Shown piece after piece: positions 1 through 6,693 of a stretch of 51,779 bases of DNA (the first letter of the stretch is position 1; each line of letters begins with the position of its first letter). The stretch comes from a virus. The DNA is taken from the IMG/VR virus record IMGVR_UViG_3300025860_001335, positions 1 through 51,779 of that record. One strand, written 5' to 3'. The translations under genes were made by a program, and so were the position numbers. The notes beneath the pieces are model-generated. The model was not told the DNA's origin, did not search any database, and worked only from the letters and a program-made list of their open reading frames with translations.

Positions 1-1302
1 AGGGCTAGTTATTGTTCCATTAACTGTGTGAGTTGAGAATATTTCCCAACTACCACCATTCCAAGAAGAAATTGTAATATTATTACTAGCATAAGGACTT
101 ACAATATAATAAGAATTTAAACGTTCTCCAAAAGTATAATTTTTAGTTAACATATCTAAAGGCATACTTACTTCATTATCCCCACCTGAACCATCTGCAA
201 TAGATAATGCCCAAGAATTATAAGAATTATCATAAACTACATTAGTAGCTTGAGTAGAAGGTGATGTATTTTCAGCAGTTGCTTCATATGCATTTCTTCT
301 TCTATAATTATACTCACCTGCTAAAGCTCCAATTGATTTATCTCCTAAGGTGCCTCTAGCAGTCATTACTACAGGCTCATTTGATTTAATTGTAATATAA
401 TAATTTCTATAATCTGGTGAGGATGGAAATGTATAATTTACTACATCATTTTCATTTCCAGTAATAGTTGTAAGTAATGTAGTATTCGCCATTCCGGTTC
501 TACCACCACTTGATGAGGAATTAGCTACAAAAATTTGTATAGATGTATTATCTTTAAGACAATAGAAAAATACTATTGGGGGTTGATATCTAGAATAGTA
601 ATACCCCCACTCTTTACCATAATAAGAAATAGGACAAAAAGCATGACCATTACTTACACCTTTAATTGATATTGGTTTATTACCTACATAGCGACGACCA
701 GCAATAGCTGCAAATGAGCCATTAGAAGGGGCTGATGTAGCTGATACCTTTGTAGTAATACTACTTCCATTTATTTCATAAATAATAGTACCAGTATAGG
801 GGGCACCCCAATAAGCAGTAGTATTTTCCATACATACAATTTCAGATAAAGCATGCTCTCTATTATCTACATTCATATTATCTAAAGGAGCAACTGAATT
901 AAACCATTTGCCTTGAGGTGATGGGTTATTACCTAATGCATCAAAAATACAAAAAGGATCAACGTTCAAGCTTCCTGTAGAATTAATTATTGCTGCTACT
1001 GTAAAATTATTTTGCGTAGCAAACCATTCTAAAGCTGATGTGACATCAGAAACTCCTGCTCCTTCTTGATTAGCTAATCTTAAAAATTCATTATCATTTT
1101 GAGGAGTAAAAGATAAAGGTGCTTGGGAAGCTCCTAACATTTTATAAACTACATACTTACCAATTTCTGTAGGTTCAATTGCATTATAATATCCTGTTGC
1201 AGATGTAGGGCCAATATTTCCTTTTCCTACTCGAGCAGCAATATTCCCCTGCCTCATAGATCTTGCAGGTTTTGATGTAGCGTGTTTAAGAGGTCTTCCC
1301 AT
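1..1302 (-). CDS. Virion structural protein (C-terminus beyond window edge)
   Basis: The frame is open from an ATG at 1302 to the left edge, giving 434 visible codons, and the stop lies outside the window. The N-terminus (MGRPLKHATSKPARSMRQG) is basic. The rest is rich in Ser, Thr, Asn, Gly and Tyr with alternating short beta-type segments, the composition of phage neck, tail or fibre proteins. No transmembrane segment, signal peptide or enzymatic motif is visible. A copy of the late-gene block lies 9 bases upstream at 1312-1320, which supports late expression. I do not recognise the family. The structural assignment rests on composition and the upstream motif, so the function is inference. 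Confidence 0.6.
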   Translation of the reverse strand, partial: MGRPLKHATSKPARSMRQGNIAARVGKGNIGPTSATGYYNAIEPTEIGKYVVYKMLGASQAPLSFTPQNDNEFLRLANQEGAGVSDVTSALEWFATQNNFTVAAIINSTGSLNVDPFCIFDALGNNPSPQGKWFNSVAPLDNMNVDNREHALSEIVCMENTTAYWGAPYTGTIIYEINGSSITTKVSATSAPSNGSFAAIAGRRYVGNKPISIKGVSNGHAFCPISYYGKEWGYYYSRYQPPIVFFYCLKDNTSIQIFVANSSSSGGRTGMANTTLLTTITGNENDVVNYTFPSSPDYRNYYITIKSNEPVVMTARGTLGDKSIGALAGEYNYRRRNAYEATAENTSPSTQATNVVYDNSYNSWALSIADGSGGDNEVSMPLDMLTKNYTFGERLNSYYIVSPYASNNITISSWNGGSWEIFSTHTVNGTITSP

Positions 1303-1311
1303 AGTATTTTA

Positions 1312-1320
1312 TTATAAATA
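1312..1320 (-). promoter_or_regulatory. Late-gene upstream motif, copy 1
   Basis: The coding strand reads TAATATTTATAATAAAA, with the core TATTTATAA 9 bases before the ATG at 1302. It matches the block found before tape measure, tube, fibre and endolysin genes. A promoter role is inferred. Confidence 0.5.
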
Positions 1321-1824
1321 TTATAGAGAATAAATAGCAGGTAAATTTCTTAAATAACCTTTTTCATTATCCATCCCAAATCCAACTAACCACTCATTAT
1401 CAATCTTAAAAGCATTAAACATTTTAACTGGAGGTGTTGGGGATGATTTTCTAGTAACTAAACTTACAATTGAAATAGAAGCTGGTTTTTTAACATTTAA
1501 ATAATCAATAACAACTTTCATAGTATTTCCAGTGTCATAAATGTCATCTACAATATAAACATGCTTACCTTTAATAGGAGTCTCAAGGTCTTTAGCAATA
1601 ACTATATCGCCTTGTTTACGATTTATATACGATTTAACGCGCATAAAATCACATTCCACATCAATTGGCATAGCCCGTACTAAATCAGCATAAAACGCAA
1701 AACAACCATTAAGTAACCCAACCATTACTACAGGAGTTTTATCACCTTTATGTTCATCTGATATTTGTTTTGCAACTATTTTTGTTTGGATATCTATATC
1801 TTTAGCACTAATTAATTGATTCAT
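1321..1824 (-). CDS. hpt: Hypoxanthine phosphoribosyltransferase-like enzyme
   Basis: This 167-residue type I phosphoribosyltransferase carries the PRPP-binding loop VYIVDDIYDTGNT at residues 89-101, with the two adjacent acidic residues and the DTG signature. The C-terminus WLVGFGMDNEKGYLRNLP matches the hypoxanthine/guanine branch, where VGxGxD and R-N-L-P line the purine site. Family members condense hypoxanthine or guanine with PRPP to give IMP or GMP in the cytoplasm. The length is normal for a compact bacterial or phage member. Its ATG overlaps the TGA of the thioesterase gene by four bases (ATGA), implying translational coupling. It ends the accessory metabolism operon. A role in purine salvage for phage DNA synthesis is inferred, and xanthine or 7-deazapurine substrates cannot be excluded. 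Confidence 0.85.
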   Translation of the reverse strand: MNQLISAKDIDIQTKIVAKQISDEHKGDKTPVVMVGLLNGCFAFYADLVRAMPIDVECDFMRVKSYINRKQGDIVIAKDLETPIKGKHVYIVDDIYDTGNTMKVVIDYLNVKKPASISIVSLVTRKSSPTPPVKMFNAFKIDNEWLVGFGMDNEKGYLRNLPAIYSL

Positions 1825-2207
1825 ATTTTTAATTTTGATTTAACTCTATCTGATATTGGGATAGCATCTCCCATTTCATCTATTCTAACAAATGTAATAT
1901 TTGTTGCTAAAATAACATTTTGCTTTCCATTATAAACATTATGTGAACGTGCTTCCATATATAATGTTAAAGAAGTAGTTCCAATTTTTTTTACATCACC
2001 ATATATTTTTAATAACTGACCTTCTTTAGCAGGTTTATTAAAAATGCATTTATCTATACTCTTAGTTACCATTCGTGGGGTATCACAAAACTCAGAAGCA
2101 TAAGAAGCAGCTGCTGCATCTAACCAAGCTAGTAATTTTCCTCCAAATAAATTTCCATGGAATCCTAAATCTGATTTTTTAATTGGGTGTTGGGTTATAT
2201 AATGCAT
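1821..2207 (-). CDS. Hotdog-fold acyl-CoA thioesterase (YciA/BFIT-like)
   Basis: The protein of about 128 residues has the hotdog thioesterase signature: H-P-I-K, then GNLFGGKLLAWLDAAAA, where the G-G-x4-W-x-D helix carries the catalytic Asp, and later the strand-rich half with TSLTLYMEARSHN. This fits the YciA/acyl-CoA hydrolase group, which hydrolyses acyl-CoA thioesters to free acid and CoA. I chose the ATG at 2207, right after the nuclease TAA (TAAAATG). An in-frame ATG at 2225 would add six residues inside the nuclease gene. It is coupled to the phosphoribosyltransferase downstream by an ATGA overlap. Thioesterases are rare as phage cargo. The substrate and its benefit to the phage are unknown, and modifying host lipid or acyl-CoA pools is only a guess. 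Confidence 0.8.
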   Translation of the reverse strand: MHYITQHPIKKSDLGFHGNLFGGKLLAWLDAAAASYASEFCDTPRMVTKSIDKCIFNKPAKEGQLLKIYGDVKKIGTTSLTLYMEARSHNVYNGKQNVILATNITFVRIDEMGDAIPISDRVKSKLKI

Positions 2208-2208
2208 T

Positions 2209-2547
2209 TTATCTTTTCCCTCCATTATACTCTACAGCATGTCCTTCAGTTATTAATTGTTTATTTACATTTACTTCATTAACAAATATAATTCCTAAAC
2301 ATCTACCGTATTTACCTACACCTTGAGATTCTAAAATAAATGATCCTTTTTCTAGTAATTCTTCTAATCTAATTTTAGCAGCAATTCCTCTTGCTTTTTC
2401 TTCTAAATCTCTAGTTCTTGACTCTGGGGCATTCATCCCTACCATTCTAATTCTTACTTTTTTCCAAGTATTAAATCCTAAATCTACAAGGGCATCAACA
2501 GTATCTCCATCAACAACTCTATCTAATTTTGCATTGTATTTATACAT
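2209..2547 (-). CDS. Staphylococcal-nuclease-like (thermonuclease) protein
   Basis: This single SNase domain of 112 residues, with no signal peptide, has VVDGDTVDALVDLG at 11-24, VRIRMVGMNAPES at 31-43, GKYGRCLG at 78-85 and the closing N-K-Q-L-I-x-E-G-x-A segment. These are the conserved strands and the Arg/Glu catalytic positions of Ca2+-dependent SNases. The usual D-x-P-E (calcium Asp) reads N-A-P-E here, so one metal ligand may be changed. The absence of a secretion signal implies cytoplasmic action, for example on host or unmodified DNA or on RNA. It sits in the 7-deazaguanine operon between a 44-residue ORF, which it overlaps by 8 bases, and the thioesterase. The family is secure and activity is likely. 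Confidence 0.85.
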   Translation of the reverse strand: MYKYNAKLDRVVDGDTVDALVDLGFNTWKKVRIRMVGMNAPESRTRDLEEKARGIAAKIRLEELLEKGSFILESQGVGKYGRCLGIIFVNEVNVNKQLITEGHAVEYNGGKR

Positions 2548-2674
2548 TTTCTAAGTATTTCTTTAATTTATCTATTAATAGTAAAACTTCATCTGGTTCC
2601 ATTGTTATAGCACAACAAACACTAACATTTTCTGATATTTCTTCCAGTATTTCAAGTGCTTCTTCTTTAGACAT
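2540..2674 (-). CDS. Small acidic helical protein, 44 aa
   Basis: An ATG at 2674 opens 44 codons ending in TAA at 2540. The start shares one base with the QueE stop (TAATG), and the end overlaps the SNase start by 8 bases, the tight packing seen for real genes here. The product (MSKEEALEILEEISENVSVC...) looks like two amphipathic helices with a Cys-Cys pair between them. No family is recognised. Without it the interval would be the only unexplained gap in this operon. Confidence 0.6.
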   Translation of the reverse strand: MSKEEALEILEEISENVSVCCAITMEPDEVLLLIDKLKKYLENV

Positions 2675-3450
2675 TATACTTCTCTTTTGTCTTCAAAGGC
2701 AATAATGTGAGGTCTCCATGTCATTCTATAACCATTGTCCCTAACCCAATCAAATAATACTGGGTATGACTTAAATAATGCTTCTCTTGAATCTCCAGCA
2801 GGCATAAACCATACTTTATGTTGAGGTACTTCTAATGTTTTAATACATTCCATAATCTCAGCTAATGCTCCTTCATCCTTACCGTCCCATACTGGTTTGA
2901 TATGATAATCAGAATGATATTCAATTGATTGTTTCATTGCATCATAATTAAGTCTAAGCCTATTATGAGTTTTAATCATTTTTTCATCCGTTTCTTTACC
3001 TTGGGGAGTTAAAACACCTACAACTGGTACAGAATTACTAAACTTAGGGCTAATAGATAATAAATTAATAGGATAGTCTGTGGGGAGGAAATGAGATCCC
3101 TCAGTTTCGATAGTAATAAAAATATCATTTTCATGTGCAAAATGTGTTAATTCATTTACCAAAGCAGGATGCATAGTAGGTGAGCCTCCAGTTAACATCA
3201 TTTCTTTTATATGAGGATTTTTCTCATACATTTCAATAATGTCTTTGAAATTAAAATGTCCTTTTTCAGGATGAATACTAGTATACCAAGAGTCACACCA
3301 ACCACCTTCTCCAAAATAACATCGATGAGTACAACCTGTTGTTCTAATAACTACTGTTGGGTAACCTGCTCTTGATCCTTCTGACTGAACTGCTGTATAA
3401 ATTTCTACAACAGGTAGATTTTTATTATAATCTTCTATTCTTTTTAACAT
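2674..3450 (-). CDS. queE: QueE, 7-carboxy-7-deazaguanine synthase (radical SAM)
   Basis: This 258-residue radical SAM protein has an N-terminal cluster loop G-C-T-H-R-C-Y-F-G-E-G-G-W-C-D (cysteines 40, 44 and 52), followed by MLTGGSPTMHP, the GGE-like SAM-binding motif, and IETEGS. The EIYTAVQSEGSRAGYPTVVIRTTGC opening is typical of QueE. The family converts 6-carboxy-tetrahydropterin to 7-carboxy-7-deazaguanine. The last two cluster cysteines are seven residues apart rather than two; QueE proteins are known to vary in this loop. It is followed at 21 bases' distance on its 5' side by QueD, and the operon also has QueC- and DpdA-like genes, so the product probably feeds DNA modification rather than only host tRNA queuosine. 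Confidence 0.9.
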   Translation of the reverse strand: MLKRIEDYNKNLPVVEIYTAVQSEGSRAGYPTVVIRTTGCTHRCYFGEGGWCDSWYTSIHPEKGHFNFKDIIEMYEKNPHIKEMMLTGGSPTMHPALVNELTHFAHENDIFITIETEGSHFLPTDYPINLLSISPKFSNSVPVVGVLTPQGKETDEKMIKTHNRLRLNYDAMKQSIEYHSDYHIKPVWDGKDEGALAEIMECIKTLEVPQHKVWFMPAGDSREALFKSYPVLFDWVRDNGYRMTWRPHIIAFEDKREV

Positions 3451-3471
3451 ACAATTTTTTTAAGTGGTTTT

Positions 3472-3936
3472 TTATTCACTATAATATGCAGCATTTTTTC
3501 CATGCTCCATAAATTTAACTTTTGTTACTCTAACTCTATTATCTGTTTCTTCAAATACAAAATCATTGAGCTTATTATAAATATATTCTGCAAATTTTTC
3601 TGCACCTGTAGCTTCAATTACTCTTAATTGAATTACTCCTAGTTGATTCATAGTTTCCCAACCTTTCATACCTGGGTCATCTTCTGCAATGATAACAGTA
3701 TGGTCAAACATATAATCCATCCATTCCTTAGGTGATTTACCCTCAATTTGGGTTTTAGCACGCTTCATACCACCAAAATCCCAAACCCAGTTTCTATCAT
3801 CTAAATCACCTTCAAAATATACTTTGAAACTAATACCATATCCATGTAAAAATCTACAATGTGTATCTTCAGCTTTCCATTGACGAAACACTGTACTAAA
3901 CCCGTCAAATACTTTACTTGATGAAAATTTACCCAT
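3472..3936 (-). CDS. queD: QueD, 6-carboxy-tetrahydropterin synthase (divergent zinc site)
   Basis: This 154-residue member of the 6-pyruvoyl-tetrahydropterin synthase superfamily has C-R-F-L-H-G-Y-G-I-S-F at 27-37, D-D-R-N-W-V-W-D-F-G-G, DHTVIIAEDDPGM and a C-terminal E-A-T-G-A-E-K-F-A segment. QueD makes 6-carboxy-tetrahydropterin from dihydroneopterin triphosphate, the step before QueE. The classic zinc site is F-x-A-x-H plus H-G-H. Here the first His is replaced (FRQW) and the second pair reads H-G-Y. The catalytic Cys is kept. I recall similar CRFLHGY proteins among bacterial homologues, so this is probably a natural subfamily and not decay. The start overlaps the downstream thioredoxin gene by 8 bases at its 3' end. 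No FolE is seen in the window, so host GTP cyclohydrolase may supply the substrate. Confidence 0.85.
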   Translation of the reverse strand: MGKFSSSKVFDGFSTVFRQWKAEDTHCRFLHGYGISFKVYFEGDLDDRNWVWDFGGMKRAKTQIEGKSPKEWMDYMFDHTVIIAEDDPGMKGWETMNQLGVIQLRVIEATGAEKFAEYIYNKLNDFVFEETDNRVRVTKVKFMEHGKNAAYYSE

Positions 3937-4186
3937 TGTAAAACTCCATTATTTGAACCTCAGACATATTTCCTGTTGTTCTTTTAATTTCATTACCATC
4001 TAAATCTGTTAAGACCATAGTAGGTACACTTTTAATGTTATATTTTTGAGGCATTGAAGCATCATAATCAACATTAATTTTTTTCATCTTAATTTTTCCT
4101 TGTTTTTCCATTTGTTCCATCAAAGGAGACATTACTTTACAAGGTCCGCACCATGGTGCGCTGAAATACAAAATTCCTCTATTCAT
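3929..4186 (-). CDS. Thioredoxin-like protein
   Basis: This 85-residue thioredoxin has a short N-terminus followed by LYFSAPWCGPCKVMSP (active site WCGPC at 12-16) and the cis-proline strand KSVPTMVLTD. It lacks most of the first beta-alpha unit of full-length thioredoxin, like other small phage thioredoxins and glutaredoxins. A dithiol reductant would serve the NrdA/NrdB pair encoded in this window, whose C-terminal CxxC must be reduced each cycle. It lies between a small membrane protein gene and QueD and overlaps the latter by 8 bases. The function is secure; the partner is inferred. Confidence 0.9.
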   Translation of the reverse strand: MNRGILYFSAPWCGPCKVMSPLMEQMEKQGKIKMKKINVDYDASMPQKYNIKSVPTMVLTDLDGNEIKRTTGNMSEVQIMEFYNG

Positions 4187-4202
4187 TTTTTATTTATTTA
4201 AT

Positions 4203-4424
4203 TTATACTAATTCTTCGATTATACCTATTACTTCACTCAATATAAGAAAAGCAGTTGCCCAACCCAAGCTAAATGGGATAAAACAATAACCTAAAATTC
4301 TTACACCAGATTTAATAAAACTGATTTTTTGGTGCATGTAAGCATCAGGTAATTCTTTTATATTAGCACCTGCTAATTGGTTAACTATTTTATCTACTTC
4401 TTTATTTAATTCTTTATTTTCCAT
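4203..4424 (-). CDS. Small membrane protein, 73 aa
   Basis: The first 30 residues are charged and helical (KELNKEVDKIVNQLAGANIKEL). The rest is a hydrophobic segment from about residue 36 to 70 (VRILGYCFIPFSLGWATAFLILSEVIGII), enough for one long or two tight membrane spans. It starts one base after the QueC stop and ends 16 bases before the thioredoxin start. No family is recognised. A cytoplasmic N-terminal helix with a membrane hairpin is a guess from composition. Confidence 0.6.
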   Translation of the reverse strand: MENKELNKEVDKIVNQLAGANIKELPDAYMHQKISFIKSGVRILGYCFIPFSLGWATAFLILSEVIGIIEELV

Positions 4425-4425
4425 T

Positions 4426-5298
4426 TTATTTAATTTTTAATTGTTCTTTTTCGTATTCTGAAAGAACTTGTTCAACATATATTCTTGCCGTTTCATAATC
4501 AACAGGACCTGTTTCATCGGCATATTGTACTGGATCAGGTCTTCCTAATTTAATGAACGCTTCAATACGTTCTACAGATGATGCTGATTTGTAATCAGAC
4601 CACCCTTCAGGTGTTGGTTTATATGAAGTGTTTGTTCTAGCATAAACTTCATCAAAATCAATACCTAATTTTTCACATAATACTTCTCCATCTTGAAGAA
4701 TAGTAAATTTATCACCTTTAAGATAAGGAGTATAATAACCTACTCTTTCAGCATCCCAATTACCTTCTCTAAAAGCATGATCATCAGCATCTCTAAATTC
4801 TTGTCTACAATCAGGGTAAATATCATGATCCCCGGCATGAATTCCTAAAGCAATTGATGTTCCTTCTTCTGTTCTATTTGCTACTGATAAAGCAACTGCC
4901 TGAGTTATAGAAGCAAATATTTTATTTCTATTAGGTACTACAGTAGCTTTCATATTTTCAGCTGCGTAATGCCCTTCTGGTACTTCTTCACCACCTTCAA
5001 CTAATGCTGAATCTAGTAAATCAACTAATCCATCTAATTTAATAACCTGATATTTAATTCTACAACCACCATAACAATTATTGTCAGTACATTGTCTATT
5101 TAAATAATCAACTAATGCTCTTGCTCTTTTTAGTTCAACCTTATGTTTTTGACCATAGTCAAAGGATAAAGCTGTTACTGTTTCAAATTTATCAAGACAT
5201 TTAAGCAATAATGTACTTGAATCCATACCACCTGAAAGTGATACTACTGCGTGTTTCGGACGTCGTGAGTCCTTAAAATTTAATTCCAATTGTGTCAT
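4426..5298 (-). CDS. queC: QueC-family (ExsB) enzyme lacking the zinc cysteines
   Basis: This 290-residue protein has the N-type ATP pyrophosphatase loop SLSGGMDSSTL (residues 20-30), FDYGQKHK, VVPNRNKIF and GIHAGDHDIYPDCRQEF, all diagnostic of QueC, which turns 7-carboxy-7-deazaguanine plus ammonia and ATP into preQ0. The C-terminal zinc loop, normally S-C-Y-x-P followed by C-G-x-C-x-x-C-x-x-R, reads TSYKPTPEG (224-232) and SDYKSASSVER (234-244). All four cysteines are gone while the flanking residues are kept. An extra C-Y-G-G-C insert occurs near residue 75. It may be a zinc-free preQ0 synthase or a QueC paralogue with another outcome (amide or decarboxylated product). It belongs to the QueE/QueD/DpdA set. 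Confidence 0.85.
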   Translation of the reverse strand: MTQLELNFKDSRRPKHAVVSLSGGMDSSTLLLKCLDKFETVTALSFDYGQKHKVELKRARALVDYLNRQCTDNNCYGGCRIKYQVIKLDGLVDLLDSALVEGGEEVPEGHYAAENMKATVVPNRNKIFASITQAVALSVANRTEEGTSIALGIHAGDHDIYPDCRQEFRDADDHAFREGNWDAERVGYYTPYLKGDKFTILQDGEVLCEKLGIDFDEVYARTNTSYKPTPEGWSDYKSASSVERIEAFIKLGRPDPVQYADETGPVDYETARIYVEQVLSEYEKEQLKIK

Positions 5299-5313
5299 TT
5301 TTATTTATTTATA

Positions 5314-5343
5314 TTTGCCAGGTATTTTAAGCGTATAGGCAAA
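5314..5343 (-). promoter_or_regulatory. Inverted repeat upstream of queC
   Basis: TTTGCC at 5314-5319 and GGCAAA at 5338-5343 form inverted arms around an 18-base loop just before the QueC start. A smaller AGCG/CGCT pair overlaps one arm. It could be an operator or an mRNA hairpin. It does not match the preQ1 riboswitch pattern as I know it. Confidence 0.3.
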
Positions 5344-5345
5344 CG

Positions 5346-5570
5346 CTATTGCATGTCACGTAATTTAAGTTGTTTTTCTTCAACAACCACTTTAAAATGA
5401 GTACCTTGTATTTTTGTACTTCCACCTTGTTTAAGAAGTTTTCGAAATAATCCTTCTTCTCTATCAGTCCAAAATTCACTAAGTGCTAGAATTTCATCTT
5501 TACTTGCTGATTTATCATTATTATTGATAAAAATGGTCTGATTAGACCTTATTGATTGTTTTTTTAACAT
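5346..5570 (-). CDS. Hypothetical protein, 74 aa
   Basis: A basic N-terminus (MLKKQSIRSNQTIFINNN) is followed by a helical, mixed-charge stretch (KDEILALSEFWTDREEGLFRKLLKQGG) and a short beta-like end. No cysteine pair, membrane segment or known motif is seen. It starts four bases after the stop of the next small gene and is read in the operon running from DpdA to QueC. It could be a small DNA- or protein-binding factor; nothing in the sequence decides this. Confidence 0.55.
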   Translation of the reverse strand: MLKKQSIRSNQTIFINNNDKSASKDEILALSEFWTDREEGLFRKLLKQGGSTKIQGTHFKVVVEEKQLKLRDMQ

Positions 5571-5574
5571 ATCT

Positions 5575-5769
5575 TTATTCTTCTATAAATTCTGGTTCAC
5601 TGTAATCATCAATTGGTTTATCTCTTACTAGATCCCAATCTGCATTATCTATAATCTCTTGTTGGATATCTTCATCACCCGTTTTCCACTGTGTTAATTC
5701 TTCTTCGGTTAACACATATTCTTCCCATCTGTAATTTGCGTAATTTACATTTCTTGTTAGTTTTGCCAT
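5575..5769 (-). CDS. Hypothetical acidic protein, 64 aa
   Basis: The product is strongly acidic and aromatic (YRWEEYVLTEEELTQWKTGDEDIQQ, ending DDYSEPEFIEE) and has no recognised family. It starts one base after the DpdA-like gene's stop and is separated by four bases from the next small gene, so it is part of the modification operon. Its charge pattern is reminiscent of small DNA-mimic or inhibitor proteins, but that is speculation. Confidence 0.6.
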   Translation of the reverse strand: MAKLTRNVNYANYRWEEYVLTEEELTQWKTGDEDIQQEIIDNADWDLVRDKPIDDYSEPEFIEE

Positions 5770-5770
5770 T

Positions 5771-6562
5771 TTATAAATTATTTATCATTTTAAACACATC
5801 TAAATTGTAAGTTAAAAGATCATAATCAACTTGATCATTTAACATATAAAAATAATCATTCATATTTGCTTTTGGTTTTTGATATAAACCATAATTTCTA
5901 TATTGAACATCTTCTAATGTCGCCATAACTGGGTTTGATGTATCAATTGATTCTATGCAATTAATACCTTCATACCACCCAAACTCTTGGGGTACAGCAC
6001 ATCCTAATAAATGAATTCTATCATCTTGTTTAATATCTCCCATTTTCATTAAAGCTGAAATTACATAAAGTCTTCCTAAAGCTTTACCTAAATCCTTATT
6101 TGGGTGAGGACAAACATCATTATAATAAGAAGCCCCATATGAAAAACAAATTTTACCGTAACCTAAATTTTTATAAGCTTTAACACATTGTGAAGCTTCA
6201 TGAATTGTTTTTGCTTGAACTACAGCAACTTTCTCAACTCCTTCAGGAAAATCATAAATATTCCATATTTCAGCATTTTGAATAGATTCTACACAATTTT
6301 CCCAAACATCTGGTACTATAAATTCATTAGGTTCTAATTCATTAACCCAATATACAAGACGTTCATGGTTATAGGCTTCGCCTAATTCATGAAGAGAATT
6401 ATCCATTATAATATAACGACCTTGTCTTTTAGATTCTAAAAAATATTCTAAATAACCTGGTTCTTCATCCAATAAATGGGGAAGACAATAGTCATAATCA
6501 TTAAATCGTCTACTATCGTTTAATAGACATAGGGGTGTTTCGTGACTTATTTTTATTGCCAT
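5771..6562 (-). CDS. dpdA: DpdA-like DNA 7-deazaguanine transglycosylase
   Basis: This 263-residue protein has the layout of a compact tRNA-guanine-transglycosylase-type TIM barrel as found in phage DpdA proteins: YIIMDNSLHELGE (residues 50-62, with the base-binding Asp candidate D54), FIVPDVWENC (81-90), KICFSYGAS, HLLGCAVPQEF (184-194) and SIDTSNPV (205-212), where D207 is a candidate nucleophile. DpdA enzymes swap guanine in DNA for preQ0 or related 7-deazaguanines. QueC-, QueD- and QueE-like genes follow in the same operon, which supports a DNA target rather than tRNA. The assignment rests on motif pattern and context, since similarity to classical Tgt is low. A TTG-N20-TATATT promoter-like pair lies just upstream. 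Confidence 0.75.
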   Translation of the reverse strand: MAIKISHETPLCLLNDSRRFNDYDYCLPHLLDEEPGYLEYFLESKRQGRYIIMDNSLHELGEAYNHERLVYWVNELEPNEFIVPDVWENCVESIQNAEIWNIYDFPEGVEKVAVVQAKTIHEASQCVKAYKNLGYGKICFSYGASYYNDVCPHPNKDLGKALGRLYVISALMKMGDIKQDDRIHLLGCAVPQEFGWYEGINCIESIDTSNPVMATLEDVQYRNYGLYQKPKANMNDYFYMLNDQVDYDLLTYNLDVFKMINNL

Positions 6563-6692
6563 AACTGTTTAATTTGTATTTAATATACGAAAATGGAGCG
6601 GATAATCCAAGCCCACCTAAGATAATTGTAAAAATGTTTGGGTGCCAATGTTCACCACATAATCCTAAAGCATGTTTAAAAAATTCTATCAT
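6513..6692 (-). CDS. Small membrane protein, 59 aa
   Basis: An ATG at 6692 opens 59 codons ending in TAG at 6513. The start follows the ThyX stop at 6694 by one base, and the 3' end overlaps the first 50 bases of the DpdA-like gene in another frame. The product begins MIEFFKHALGLCGEHWHPN and continues with a hydrophobic stretch (IFTIILGGLGLSAPF) and a basic tail. I recall similar short LGLCGE-H-P-N proteins in other phages, with no known role. One membrane span is likely. Confidence 0.6.
   Translation of the reverse strand: MIEFFKHALGLCGEHWHPNIFTIILGGLGLSAPFSYIKYKLNSYGNKNKSRNTPMSIKR
6582..6611 (-). promoter_or_regulatory. Early-type promoter before the DpdA-like gene
   Basis: The coding strand reads CTTG, 20 bases, TATATTAAA. 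Spacing and boxes match four other copies before replication genes and resemble the Bacteroidetes TTG/TAnnTTTG pattern. It lies inside the 59-aa ORF. Confidence 0.5.
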
Positions 6693-6693
6693 T

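Noticed and set aside
5299-5345. preQ1 riboswitch before queC
   Set aside because: There is an inverted repeat, but I could not match the conserved stem, loop and A-rich tail of known preQ1 riboswitch classes.
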